Origin: Candidatus Proelusimicrobium volucris
Lineage (GTDB): Bacteria > Elusimicrobiota > Elusimicrobia > Elusimicrobiales > Elusimicrobiaceae
Direction: 5' to 3'
Assembly: GCA_944324665.1 (NCBI GenBank)
Contig: CALUXD010000002.1
Span: forward strand, 478,694-542,693
DNA length: 64,000 nucleotides
Shown here: positions 35,128 to 42,888 of the stretch, piece by piece
How the letters are laid out: the number at the start of each line of letters is the position of its first letter
Position numbering within the stretch: position 1 is the stretch's first letter
Notes under the pieces: model-generated
Database searches by the model: none
Told to the model about the DNA's origin: nothing
The model's input: only the letters and a program-made list of their open reading frames with translations
Program-made: the position numbers and the translations under genes

Positions 35128-35895
35128 TTAAATTCCCAACTTTACCGCATTGCCGAATAAAAAGCGCAAAGTGTTTTTCTTAACAGTTTCACTTAGAATT
35201 GTGGATAATTCGTCCATAGCCGCGTAAAACACGGGCATATCTTCCACCTCTAGAGATGCTTGCGCTATATTCAACATATTATCTGCGCGGGCGGAAGCTA
35301 TATAAGAACAAGTATTCAAATCCAGCGTATTGTAAAGGCACTGAGAGGAATAGCGATAATACTCCCGCAACAGCATTTCGGAGTGATATTCGTCGTAATA
35401 TATACTTTGATACTTTTCTGGGAAAGCATCATTGGGGACTATAAGCCTTAAAGATTTGCTCCTTTCCGAATATTTATTGCGTAAAGCCACTAAATGTTTA
35501 TGGAATTCTTCCACTTGGGTACTGGTACCGTAACCGCTGTCCAGCTCCAATTTGTTATACTTCATAGGCGCTTTTTTAAGTTTGGCAAGTTTTCGTTGAT
35601 ATTCGCTATTTTCCGCAGCAGCTTTAACTTTGGCGTCATAACGTTTTAAAAAAACGGCAACTCTTCTGGCGCTTTCTGGCGTCATATCTCGGTTTTGCGA
35701 CTGGTATTGAGAATCTAAAAATTTAGTTTCCAAAATTTTTAGCAATTCAACGCCTTTTTCGGAAGAGGAAAAATCTTCTATCTGGAATTCCCCCCCGCTG
35801 AAAGAAAATTTCCCCATCGGATCAACCTTATTGTTCTGAGCGCTCAACGGTGAAAACAATAAACATAAAATAGCAAACGAGATACAATATTTCAT
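35128..35895 (-). CDS. Secreted protein of unknown function, shared-element regulon
   Basis: A 255-residue protein with a signal peptide ending L-S-A (residue 19) before Q-N-N-K. The mature part is soluble, helical and charged, without Cys pairs apart from two isolated residues (Q-C-L-Y and T-C-S-Y). I recognise no family. Its interest lies in its promoter: the same palindrome and spacing found before four other signal-peptide genes here. Monocistronic. Confidence 0.75.
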   Translation of the reverse strand: MKYCISFAILCLLFSPLSAQNNKVDPMGKFSFSGGEFQIEDFSSSEKGVELLKILETKFLDSQYQSQNRDMTPESARRVAVFLKRYDAKVKAAAENSEYQRKLAKLKKAPMKYNKLELDSGYGTSTQVEEFHKHLVALRNKYSERSKSLRLIVPNDAFPEKYQSIYYDEYHSEMLLREYYRYSSQCLYNTLDLNTCSYIASARADNMLNIAQASLEVEDMPVFYAAMDELSTILSETVKKNTLRFLFGNAVKLGI

Positions 35896-35947
35896 ATTTA
35901 CGACTCCTTACAACAGTATAATATAAAAACGAACAACTATATTTTTA

Positions 35948-36017
35948 ATTGTACCACGAGTGTTTTTGGCCCACAAGGGACTTTAGTCCCATCTTTTTTA
36001 TAGGTCTTTTGGCCTAA
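35948..36017 (-). promoter_or_regulatory. Shared-element promoter of the secreted-protein gene at 35128
   Basis: Minus strand: TTAGGCCAAAAGACCTA (36017-36001), second site GGGACTAAAGTCCC (35990-35977, a 14-base near-perfect palindrome), -35 TTGTGG (35976-35971), 17 bases, -10 TACAAT (35953-35948), 52 bases before the ATG. Confidence 0.65.
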
Positions 36018-36103
36018 TTCCACAAAAATATATGATTTTTTGGATAGAAATTACATACATAGCAGTTCCATTTTATAAGAGGATAAATTATTTTTTAAGT
36101 CTA

Positions 36104-36133
36104 TCGACCTTTATACTTGCAAAATGTTAAAAT
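36104..36133 (+). promoter_or_regulatory. Promoter of fmt, probably leaderless
   Basis: -35-like TCGACC (36104-36109), 18 bases, -10 TAAAAT (36128-36133) ending six bases before the ATG at 36140, with no ribosome-binding site. The message likely starts at the initiation codon. Confidence 0.4.
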
Positions 36134-36139
36134 ATATAT

Positions 36140-37078
36140 ATGTTAAAGACAATATTCTTCGGCACGCCGGACGTCGCCGTACCTTTTTTGGAATTATTAA
36201 ACGAAAAGACGGAAGTCGTCTTGGTCGTAACTCAGCCCGATAAGCCTTTCGGCAGAGGATTAAAATTAAAACCTTGCCCGGTAAAAGAAAAGGCTCTTTC
36301 CTTAGGGCTTAACGTAATATCGCCGGAGAAACTCAAAGACAATGTCGACTATATAAAGTCAATGGGCGCGGATATCGGCATAGTAGTAGCCTATGGCAAA
36401 ATTTTTAGGAAGCCCGCTTTGGAGTCGACAAAATTGGGGCTCTTAAATATCCATTTTTCGCTTTTGCCCGCCTATCGAGGAGCCGCGCCGGTGCAATATG
36501 CCTTATTCAATGGCGAAAAGAAAACGGGCGTAAGCGCCTTTTGGATAGAAGAAGGTTTGGATAGCGGCCCTATGGCCGCGGCTTTACCTTGCGAAATACT
36601 GCCAACGGACGACGCTAAAACTCTGTTCCCGAAGCTGATAGATCTGGGTAAAACGGCTTTGAAGCAAGTCATCGCGGATATAGAGAAGGGCGAGATAAAA
36701 AAAATTCCTCAGCAAGGTGATATTTCTTTGGCTCCCTCAATAGATAAAAGCAAGACCGTAGTTTCGTTTAAGGATATGACGGCCGAGGAAATACATAATA
36801 TCGTCCGCGGTTTGGCCGCGGCTATGCCTGCCTACGCAAAAGCCTTAACTAAAGACGGCCAAATTATCCAACTGATAGAAACTGAACTTTCCGAGCAGAA
36901 ATCGGATATGGCCGGCGGGCAGATAACTTTAATTGAAAGGAACAAAGGCTTTTTTGTAAAATGTAGAGAGGGCGTTATAATGATAAAAACGCTGCGTCCG
37001 GCCGGCAAAAACATAATGACGGCAGGAGCTTACATAAACGGCAGGAAGATGACTGCCGGGGAATTCTTTTTTGAGTAA
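36140..37078 (+). CDS. fmt: Methionyl-tRNA formyltransferase
   Basis: A 312-residue enzyme that formylates initiator Met-tRNA with 10-formyl-THF. FFGTPDVAVPFLE at the start is the formyltransferase N-terminus, and IHFSLLPAYRGAAPVQ holds the catalytic Asn/His region with the SLLP loop. LDSGP follows with the catalytic Asp. The C-terminal OB-like tRNA-binding domain is present at normal length. No def gene adjoins. It leads a run of housekeeping genes with four-base or shorter gaps. Confidence 0.95.
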   Translation: MLKTIFFGTPDVAVPFLELLNEKTEVVLVVTQPDKPFGRGLKLKPCPVKEKALSLGLNVISPEKLKDNVDYIKSMGADIGIVVAYGKIFRKPALESTKLGLLNIHFSLLPAYRGAAPVQYALFNGEKKTGVSAFWIEEGLDSGPMAAALPCEILPTDDAKTLFPKLIDLGKTALKQVIADIEKGEIKKIPQQGDISLAPSIDKSKTVVSFKDMTAEEIHNIVRGLAAAMPAYAKALTKDGQIIQLIETELSEQKSDMAGGQITLIERNKGFFVKCREGVIMIKTLRPAGKNIMTAGAYINGRKMTAGEFFFE

Positions 37079-37081
37079 ACT

Positions 37082-38089
37082 ATGAAAAAAGACAAAGAAT
37101 TAAGAGATGATTTTCTAGACGATAAACCGATAGTATTCGCATCCGTTTTCAAGGCTTTGGCGGTACTGTGCATAATAGGCGTATTTTTGGCGATTGTAGG
37201 ATTTTTCTCGTTTGACTGGGCTTTTTCGGCCATAGTACACAGCAGGGAAGAAACCACCGTTCCCGATTTATCAAAAAAACCAGTAGATACGGCCATAGAC
37301 ATTTTAGCCAACGCCAATTTGGCAATATTTAAGGCGGGTGAAGAGTTCCAGCCGGAAATACCCTCCGGTTCGGTAATAAGGCAGCTCCCCCCCGCGGGAA
37401 CGATAGTAAGGGAAGGCAAAGTCGTAAGAGTATGGCTCAGCCAAGGCAGCGAGAATATCGAAGTACCCGATGTTACTGGCGTATTGCAAAGGAACGCCGA
37501 ACTTATGTTAAGGCAAAGCCATCTTACCGTAGGTCTTAAGCAGACAGCCTCTTCCCTAACGGTGGAGAAGGGCTACGTAGTCAGCCAAACGCCTGCGGCG
37601 GGCGAACTGGTAAGCAAAGGCCAACCGATAGATTTGGTAATATCAAGCGGCAAACCTTTATCCTCACAAATTTTAATGCCTGACTTCAGACAGAAAAAAC
37701 TGCAGGAAGCAAATCGCTGGGCCTCGGAAAACAATATAGAAATACAACTTACCGAGGACAAGAACTCCATGTTCCCCAACAGCACTATAATAAGGCAGTA
37801 CCCTTCGCCCGATACGGAAATTACGCCTAAATCGTCGATAGAAATAACGGTAAGCACACGCCCCGTATCCGACGACGAAAAAACGCACCGTATCTATTAC
37901 GAATTGCCGCAAGGCAAAAACCAGAACAGGGTTAAGATAGTTTTGATAGACTCAATCGGCGAGCGGGAAGTGTTGAACGAATATAGGCAGCCCGGCTCCA
38001 AGATAGACCTGACGGTTCCTTACGGCGGCGACGCCAAGTTCAGGATATATGTTGACGGCGTATTAGTACGCGAAAAGGAAATGAAATGA
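37082..38089 (+). CDS. Membrane-anchored PASTA-domain protein
   Basis: A 335-residue protein with a short charged cytoplasmic N-terminus, one membrane helix (~25-50) and three PASTA repeats (~57-120, 123-192, 198-262), each starting with a V/M-P-D-(hydrophobic) box and containing a G-x-V-x-x-Q-x-P-x-x-G segment. It ends in a beta-rich tail. PASTA domains bind peptidoglycan fragments or beta-lactams when attached to kinases or PBPs; here the kinase is absent, so it is a stand-alone extracytoplasmic module. Its stop overlaps the rpe start (ATGA). Confidence 0.88.
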   Translation: MKKDKELRDDFLDDKPIVFASVFKALAVLCIIGVFLAIVGFFSFDWAFSAIVHSREETTVPDLSKKPVDTAIDILANANLAIFKAGEEFQPEIPSGSVIRQLPPAGTIVREGKVVRVWLSQGSENIEVPDVTGVLQRNAELMLRQSHLTVGLKQTASSLTVEKGYVVSQTPAAGELVSKGQPIDLVISSGKPLSSQILMPDFRQKKLQEANRWASENNIEIQLTEDKNSMFPNSTIIRQYPSPDTEITPKSSIEITVSTRPVSDDEKTHRIYYELPQGKNQNRVKIVLIDSIGEREVLNEYRQPGSKIDLTVPYGGDAKFRIYVDGVLVREKEMK

Positions 38090-38784
38090 TAAAACTGCCC
38101 GCGCGCGCCGATTGGCCCAAAGATAACACTATTATAGCGCCTTCGATATTATCGGCAAATCAGCTTATTTTGGGCGAGCAGATAAAACAGGCGCAACAGG
38201 GCGGAGCGGATTGGCTCCATATAGACATAATGGACGGGCACTTTGTGCCGAATTTAAGTTTCGGGCCCGCGACGGTAAAAGCGATAGACGGCTTTACAAC
38301 TTTAGCGCAAGACGTACACCTGATGGTGGAAAAGCCAGCGGATTTCATAGAGCCGTTTATAAAAGCTGGCGCCAGCTCTTTGACTTTGCATATAGAAAGC
38401 AAAGGCGATATAAGGAAATTGATTGAAGGAATAAAAGACAAAGGTTTATCCTGCGGCATATCGATAAAACCCGATACCAAGCCTTGCGATATAGCCCCTT
38501 ATGTCGATTTGATAGATTTGATATTGGTAATGAGCGTATATCCCGGTTTTGGCGGGCAGGCTTTTTTGGCCTCAAGCCCTAAGCAAATATCGGATATACG
38601 GGAAATAATAAAAACAAGCGGACGCGGAATCTGGCTGGAAGTTGACGGCGGCATAAATAAAGATACCGCCGCTAAAGCGGTAGAAGCCGGCGCGGACGCT
38701 TTGGTAGCGGGTAACGCTGTATTTGGGCAGAGCGACATAAAACAAGCTATCGCGCAGATACGCCAAGCGACAGAGCTTAAATAA
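38086..38784 (+). CDS. rpe: Ribulose-phosphate 3-epimerase
   Basis: A 232-residue TIM-barrel enzyme of the pentose phosphate pathway. I-A-P-S-I-L-S-A-N is the N-terminal signature, LHIDIMDGHFVPNLSFGP contains the metal His and Asp, and EVDGGIN the C-terminal phosphate and catalytic Asp region. It has about 14 extra N-terminal residues relative to E. coli Rpe. Translationally coupled to the PASTA gene by a four-base overlap. Confidence 0.95.
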   Translation: MIKLPARADWPKDNTIIAPSILSANQLILGEQIKQAQQGGADWLHIDIMDGHFVPNLSFGPATVKAIDGFTTLAQDVHLMVEKPADFIEPFIKAGASSLTLHIESKGDIRKLIEGIKDKGLSCGISIKPDTKPCDIAPYVDLIDLILVMSVYPGFGGQAFLASSPKQISDIREIIKTSGRGIWLEVDGGINKDTAAKAVEAGADALVAGNAVFGQSDIKQAIAQIRQATELK

Positions 38785-38848
38785 AGATTTTAAACAAAAC
38801 TAAATTTGCCGAGTCCTTCATGGAAACGGCAAATAAAAGGAGAAGAAA

Positions 38849-39091
38849 ATGGCAGTAGTAATCAGACTCCAGAGAACCGGCAAACGCACTCAGCCGCAAT
38901 ACAGGATTGTAGCTGCGGAAAAGAGAAGCGCGGTAGGTTCCCAGGCAAAGGAAGTACTCGGGACTTATAATCCCTGCGTAAAAGAAACAGAGCAGATTAA
39001 GCTTGACCTTGAAAGAGTAAACCATTGGGTAAAAGTCGGCGCGATACCGTCTAAGACTGTGGCCTCTTTAATCAAAAAAGCAAGCAAATAA
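38849..39091 (+). CDS. rpsP: 30S ribosomal protein S16
   Basis: 80 residues, standard length. M-A-V-V-I-R-L-Q-R-T-G and Q-P-Q-Y-R-I-V-A-A are the S16 signature, and L-G-T-Y-N-P the later family motif. AAGGAG precedes the ATG. It opens the conserved rpsP-khpA-trmD-rplS cluster. Confidence 0.97.
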   Translation: MAVVIRLQRTGKRTQPQYRIVAAEKRSAVGSQAKEVLGTYNPCVKETEQIKLDLERVNHWVKVGAIPSKTVASLIKKASK

Positions 39092-39120
39092 TTGCCTGCC
39101 TTTAACAAAAAGGTGTTCTT

Positions 39121-39351
39121 ATGAAAGAGATGGCAATATTCCTGCTGACTTCACTGGCGACGAAGAAAGAGAGCGTCGTAGTGGAAGCCAAAGAAGAACA
39201 AAATAATGTTTATCTTACGGCAAAAGTCGATCCTTGCGACAAAGGCAAAGTGATAGGGAAAGACGGGTGTATAATCAAAGCGGTGAGGACTGTACTAAGC
39301 GCCGCGGCGGCCAAAGCCAACAAGAAGGTATCCCTAAAACTGGAAGACTGA
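39121..39351 (+). CDS. khpA: KH-domain RNA-binding protein KhpA
   Basis: A 76-residue single KH domain. The G-K-V-I-G-K-D-G-C-I-I-K-A-V-R segment contains the GxxG loop (here GKDG). The usual place is between rpsP and rimM; here it directly overlaps trmD by one base (TGATG). Known KhpA proteins bind RNA with KhpB and affect cell division and translation. Confidence 0.92.
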   Translation: MKEMAIFLLTSLATKKESVVVEAKEEQNNVYLTAKVDPCDKGKVIGKDGCIIKAVRTVLSAAAAKANKKVSLKLED

Positions 39352-40088
39352 TGAAAATTGATATTATAACCTTGTTTCCCGAAGTTATGGAACCTTATCT
39401 CTCAAGCAGTATAATGGGCAGAACAAGGAACAAGGGGATAATTGAAATAGGGTATTTGAACCCGAGGGTCTTCACAAAAGATAAACATAAAACTGTTGAT
39501 GACAGGCCATACGGCGGCGGGGCCGGAATGTTAATGAAAGCCGAACCGCTCTATCAGGCCATAAAACAATTAAAGAAGCAATCACCCTTGAAAGGGAAAA
39601 AGCCTTTAGTTGTTATGACAAGCCCGCGCGGTAAAGTGTTTAACCAAAAGCTGGCAAAAGAGCTGGCGAAAGAAAAGCACCTAATATTCTTATGCGGGCA
39701 TTACGAGGGCGTAGACGCGAGGATCTACCCCGAAATAGACTTGGAAATCTCTTTGGGCGATTTTATCCTTACCGGCGGCGAATTGGCCGCATGCGTGATG
39801 ATAGACGCTTTGACCAGACTTCAGCCAGGCACTTTCGCCAAGCAGGACGTAACGGCGAAGGAGAGCTTTGAGGATAACCTCTTGGAAGCACCGCAGTATA
39901 CCAGGCCGGAAGTATGGCGCAGAAGAAAAGTGCCCGCCGTGTTGTTAAGCGGGAACCATAAAGAGATTGAAGAGTGGAAGTTAAACGAGGCTTTAAAAAT
40001 CACGAAGAAATTAAGGCCCGACTTGCTTGATAATAGACCTCTCAAAACAAGCGAAGAAAAGAAAAAAAGACTCAAGAGGAGAAAATAG
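39351..40088 (+). CDS. trmD: tRNA (guanine-N1)-methyltransferase
   Basis: A 245-residue SPOUT enzyme that makes m1G37. [16 protein letters not shown] starts the protein, [14 protein letters not shown] is the conserved loop, [11 protein letters not shown] the trefoil-knot SAM site and [12 protein letters not shown] the later knot. A longer open frame exists upstream, but the ATG at 39351 overlaps the khpA stop and gives the family N-terminus. No rimM gene precedes it. Confidence 0.95.
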   Translation: MKIDIITLFPEVMEPYLSSSIMGRTRNKGIIEIGYLNPRVFTKDKHKTVDDRPYGGGAGMLMKAEPLYQAIKQLKKQSPLKGKKPLVVMTSPRGKVFNQKLAKELAKEKHLIFLCGHYEGVDARIYPEIDLEISLGDFILTGGELAACVMIDALTRLQPGTFAKQDVTAKESFEDNLLEAPQYTRPEVWRRRKVPAVLLSGNHKEIEEWKLNEALKITKKLRPDLLDNRPLKTSEEKKKRLKRRK

Positions 40089-40092
40089 AAGT

Positions 40093-40524
40093 ATGAATAT
40101 GAACGAAATTGCCGCAGCGCAATTAAAAAAAGACCTGCCTTCCTTCAAAGCGGGCGATACGGTAAGAGTATCGGTAAAAGTAGTAGAAGGCGATAACGAA
40201 AGGATTCAGCTTTTTGACGGCGTAGTAATAGCCAGAAGAGGCAAAGGGATAAGCGAAAGCTTCACCGTAAGGAAAGTATCCTTCGGCGTAGGGGTGGAGC
40301 GCATTTTCCCCTTGCATTCCCCGAGAATTGAAAAAATAGAAGTATTGAAAGTCGGCAAAGTAAGAAGAGCAAAACTCAACTACTTAAAGAAACTTTCCGG
40401 TAAAGCGGCCAGATTGCAGGAAAAGGCCAAAGTGGTGCCGGGTTCCCAAACGGTAAAAGAGACCGTAACTGAGGAAAACGTTGCCCCCGCCAAAACCGAA
40501 GAAGTAGCGGCCGAAACGAAATAA
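40093..40524 (+). CDS. rplS: 50S ribosomal protein L19
   Basis: 143 residues. [20 protein letters not shown] and [18 protein letters not shown] are the L19 signatures, and [20 protein letters not shown] follows. About 30 residues rich in Val/Thr/Glu extend beyond the usual end. I take the ATG at 40093, two codons before another ATG; an upstream open frame inside trmD is not used. It ends the cluster with a terminator. Confidence 0.95.
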   Translation: MNMNEIAAAQLKKDLPSFKAGDTVRVSVKVVEGDNERIQLFDGVVIARRGKGISESFTVRKVSFGVGVERIFPLHSPRIEKIEVLKVGKVRRAKLNYLKKLSGKAARLQEKAKVVPGSQTVKETVTEENVAPAKTEEVAAETK

Positions 40525-40540
40525 AAGCATTTACACAAAC

Positions 40541-40575
40541 AACCCCGGCAAAATAAATTGCCGGGGTTCTTTTTT
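40541..40575 (+). terminator. Terminator of the rpsP-rplS cluster
   Basis: AACCCCGGCA, A/T-rich loop, TGCCGGGGTT, then CTTTTTT. Confidence 0.88.
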
Positions 40576-40707
40576 GCTTCACAGAATAATATCAAACTAA
40601 ACAACAGCCCCTTTTCAAGGTTTATACTATTACAAAAATAAATTTTTCGATTTCAGAAAGCAATCTGAGTAAAAAGATTTATAAAGCACAGCGCAGAATA
40701 TAACAGA

Positions 40708-41328
40708 TTATTTACCAACCTGTCCCACGGTAAAAGTGTGAATGAAAGGATAGCTGTCGTATTCATCGGGGGAAATATCTTCGGGGATTTGTTTTATTCT
40801 AATAATCAGATAATACTTCCCGTTTGAAGCCGCTTTCGTTATTTGCAGAAGAGCTATCTCGACATTCTTCTTATTCTTTTCGGCCTCATCTTCAGCGAGT
40901 TTTTTGTTTTCCGCTTCCATAATAAGGATAGAAGACTGCGTCAGGGAAAACTTAAAATCATAAGCGATATTTTTTTCTTTCAATAGGGCTTTGTATTCTG
41001 GCCTGGATATTTTTATCCCGGCCATTCTTACAGCGGGTATATTTAACTCCACTTTAGATGATTTAACAGGCAAGAGGAGAGAATATTCATAATTTAAACT
41101 GCGCTCATATGTCCCTTTAAAATCCCAAACGGGCGCTTTTGATTTTGAGGCGTTTTTATTTTTAAGGTAGGCTTCGCGCAATTCTTCTTTTAACGCTCTT
41201 TCGTTTTGACGTTGCACTACGCGCTGGAGCTCCGCTCTGTTTCGAGCTTTCGCCCCCTCCAGCGTGGCCTGGGCACATATAAAGCCGCCGCATATTAAAA
41301 AAAGCATAAATAATATTGTTCGATGCAT
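40708..41328 (-). CDS. Predicted exported protein of unknown function
   Basis: A 206-residue protein with a signal peptide (hydrophobic core, ending I-C-A before Q-A-T-L). The frame runs on to 41415, but the ATG at 41328 gives the clean signal peptide. The mature protein begins with a long charged helix (R-N-R-A-E-L-Q-R-V-V-Q-R-Q), then beta-type sequence with SYPFIHTFTVG at the end. I recognise no family. It lies downstream of the histone-like gene but is separated from it by a strong terminator. Confidence 0.65.
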   Translation of the reverse strand: MHRTILFMLFLICGGFICAQATLEGAKARNRAELQRVVQRQNERALKEELREAYLKNKNASKSKAPVWDFKGTYERSLNYEYSLLLPVKSSKVELNIPAVRMAGIKISRPEYKALLKEKNIAYDFKFSLTQSSILIMEAENKKLAEDEAEKNKKNVEIALLQITKAASNGKYYLIIRIKQIPEDISPDEYDSYPFIHTFTVGQVGK

Positions 41329-41383
41329 AGTCAAATCCGATAGAAATATCTCTATTATTTTATATTTTTCTACACCAATTAAA

Positions 41384-41413
41384 AAGGGCGCACCCGTTAA
41401 GAGTACGCCCTTC
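41384..41413 (-). terminator. Terminator of the histone-like gene
   Basis: Minus strand: AAGGGCGTAC pairs with GTGCGCCCTT over 10 bp (one wobble), followed by TTTAATT. Confidence 0.82.
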
Positions 41414-41427
41414 AAGTTGTTAAAAAG

Positions 41428-41727
41428 TTATTTTTTTGAAGCCTTTTTAACCGCTTTCTTTACACATTTCTTGGCGGCTGTTTTCTTTACCGCCGCTTTC
41501 TTTACGGCAACTTTTTTGGCCGCCGGTTTCTTGGCGCAAGCCTTCTTGCCGCAGCAAGACTTCTTTGCACAAGCTTTCTTAGCCGCAGGTTTCTTTACCG
41601 CGACTTTCTTCACAGCGGCTTTCTTAGCCGCCGGCTTCTTTACCGCAGCTTTCTTTACCGTCGCTTTCTTTACGGCCACTTTTTTAGCCGCCGGTTTTTT
41701 AGCTGCTACTTTCTTCTTTACAGGCAT
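41428..41727 (-). CDS. Histone H1-like Lys/Ala-rich protein with cysteines
   Basis: 99 residues, almost only Lys, Ala and Val in repeats of the A-V-K-K / P-A-A-K-K type, as in bacterial histone H1-like proteins (chlamydial Hc1/Hc2 and related C-terminal tails). Such proteins bind and condense DNA without a folded domain. Unusually, it has six Cys: a central A-C-A-K-K-S-C-C-G-K-K-A-C-A-K block and one near the end. The codons are very repetitive, which makes the opposite strand open too. It has its own terminator and a very AT-rich upstream region. Confidence 0.85.
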   Translation of the reverse strand: MPVKKKVAAKKPAAKKVAVKKATVKKAAVKKPAAKKAAVKKVAVKKPAAKKACAKKSCCGKKACAKKPAAKKVAVKKAAVKKTAAKKCVKKAVKKASKK

Positions 41728-41749
41728 TTTATTTCTCCTGAATATAAGG

Positions 41750-42090
41750 ATATAACTTCAATGAAATAATACTACAAAACAAAAACATTTTCAACTTTTT
41801 TGTAAAAAATGGATAAAATTTTTTTAAAAAAATCAAGTCCTTAATCACCTATACATTTTTTATTTTTCTCGTCTGAAAATTTAACTTTTTTTAAAATATT
41901 TTCCATATTTCCAAATATTTTATTTTTCTTTGATTTAAAATGAATTTTTCTAACTTAATAAATATTATCATTCTCATTTCTTGCGAAAATATTTTATTTA
42001 ATCTTTACATAAACAATCGTCTTTTAAAAATATTTTTATACGTCCATTTTCATCTTTATGCATACCAAAATGCGGATTTACATTTAACAT
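41750..42090. other. Very AT-rich intergenic stretch
   Basis: About 340 bases upstream of the histone-like gene with long A and T runs and very little G or C, unlike the rest of the window. No gene, tRNA or repeat found in it. It may hold the promoter of the histone-like gene or act as a curved or nucleoid-protein-binding region. No DnaA-box cluster is visible. Confidence 0.6.
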
Positions 42091-42126
42091 AAAAAAAAGC
42101 GGCGCACCAGAAAGTGCGCCGCTTTT
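42091..42126. terminator. Terminator of the glycogen-binding-like membrane protein gene
   Basis: AAAGCGGCGCAC and GTGCGCCGCTTT form a 12-bp stem with T runs on both strands (eight on the minus strand). Confidence 0.85.
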
Positions 42127-42140
42127 TGGCAATTAAAATA

Positions 42141-42743
42141 TTATTTAACTATCAATACGGAACGTCCGTCTTCCTGCTCCGCGTTAGGATCTGGCATTTC
42201 TTTACCGTCGACTATATATAAATATCTGTATTCACCGGGATATATTATCAATGTAGTCGACCACACGCCACCGCTCTTTTTAAGAGCGATAGGTTTGCGC
42301 ATCGTAAAACCTGATATTATAGAAACTTTATTGGCATCGCCGTAATATTTGAATGTTACCTTTCTCGTTTTGCCCGTACCGGATATAAATACACTCTGCC
42401 TTTTGGGCTCGGGTTTTACTTCGGCGACAGGTTTTTCTTCTTTCGCGGTCGGTTCATTGGCCTTATCATCGGCTTTCGGTTCTTCCTCTTTCACCGAGGG
42501 AGTTTCCCCCTCCTGCGGAAGGTTTATATCTTCCACCGACAAATTATCCTCCGCGGAGAACTCCGCAAATTCTTCTTCCTGTACCGCACTTTGCGGCATT
42601 AAAGAGGCAAAATCAAAACCATTAAAGAAAGCTCTATATATAAAAAATCCGAAAACGCACAATGCTACGATATCTACAAATATTAAAAATAACCAAATCT
42701 CTTTTGAAGTTTTTTTGCTGTTGTCTTGAATTTCTTCGGACAT
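42141..42743 (-). CDS. Membrane-anchored protein with C-terminal AMPK-type glycogen-binding domain
   Basis: A 200-residue protein: short cytoplasmic N-terminus, one membrane helix (~15-38), a Glu/Pro/Lys-rich linker (~50-115), and a C-terminal immunoglobulin-like domain of the AMPK1_CBM/CBM48 type. The domain shows R-K-V-T-F-K-Y-Y-G-D-A-N-K-V-S-I, G-V-W-S-T-T-L, Y-P-G-E-Y-R-Y-L-Y-I-V-D-G-K and D-P-N-A-E, the standard order of that fold. The Trp usually found in the G-x-F-x-x-W box is replaced (S-G-F-T-M-R-K), so carbohydrate binding may be weakened. Related proteins occur in several Gram-negative phyla; role unknown. Confidence 0.78.
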   Translation of the reverse strand: MSEEIQDNSKKTSKEIWLFLIFVDIVALCVFGFFIYRAFFNGFDFASLMPQSAVQEEEFAEFSAEDNLSVEDINLPQEGETPSVKEEEPKADDKANEPTAKEEKPVAEVKPEPKRQSVFISGTGKTRKVTFKYYGDANKVSIISGFTMRKPIALKKSGGVWSTTLIIYPGEYRYLYIVDGKEMPDPNAEQEDGRSVLIVK

Positions 42744-42757
42744 AAGGACCTCTTAAA

Positions 42758-42828
42758 AGCGGGCGAAGGGAATCGAACCCTCGTCTAAAGCTTGGGAAGC
42801 TTCCGTTCTACCATTGAACCACGCCCGC
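42758..42828 (-). tRNA. tRNA-Gly(CCC)
   Basis: Minus strand, 71 bases. Acceptor GCGGGCG/CGCCCGC with discriminator U, D arm with GGTTCAATGGTAGAAC, anticodon loop TTCCCAA (anticodon CCC, reads GGG), T arm GGTTCGATTCCC. CCA is not encoded. Confidence 0.93.
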
Positions 42829-42888
42829 ACAAACTCAACACTTTTATTTTACTAAAATAAAATGCCTTTCGGCAACTTTATTGCATCG

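Noticed and set aside
41264-41755. 163-codon plus-strand frame opposite the histone-like gene
   Set aside because: The Phe/Ala repeats are the reverse reading of Lys/Ala codons; no start signals.
41750-42090. Replication origin
   Set aside because: AT-rich, but no DnaA-box cluster and no dnaA, dnaN, gidA or similar gene nearby.
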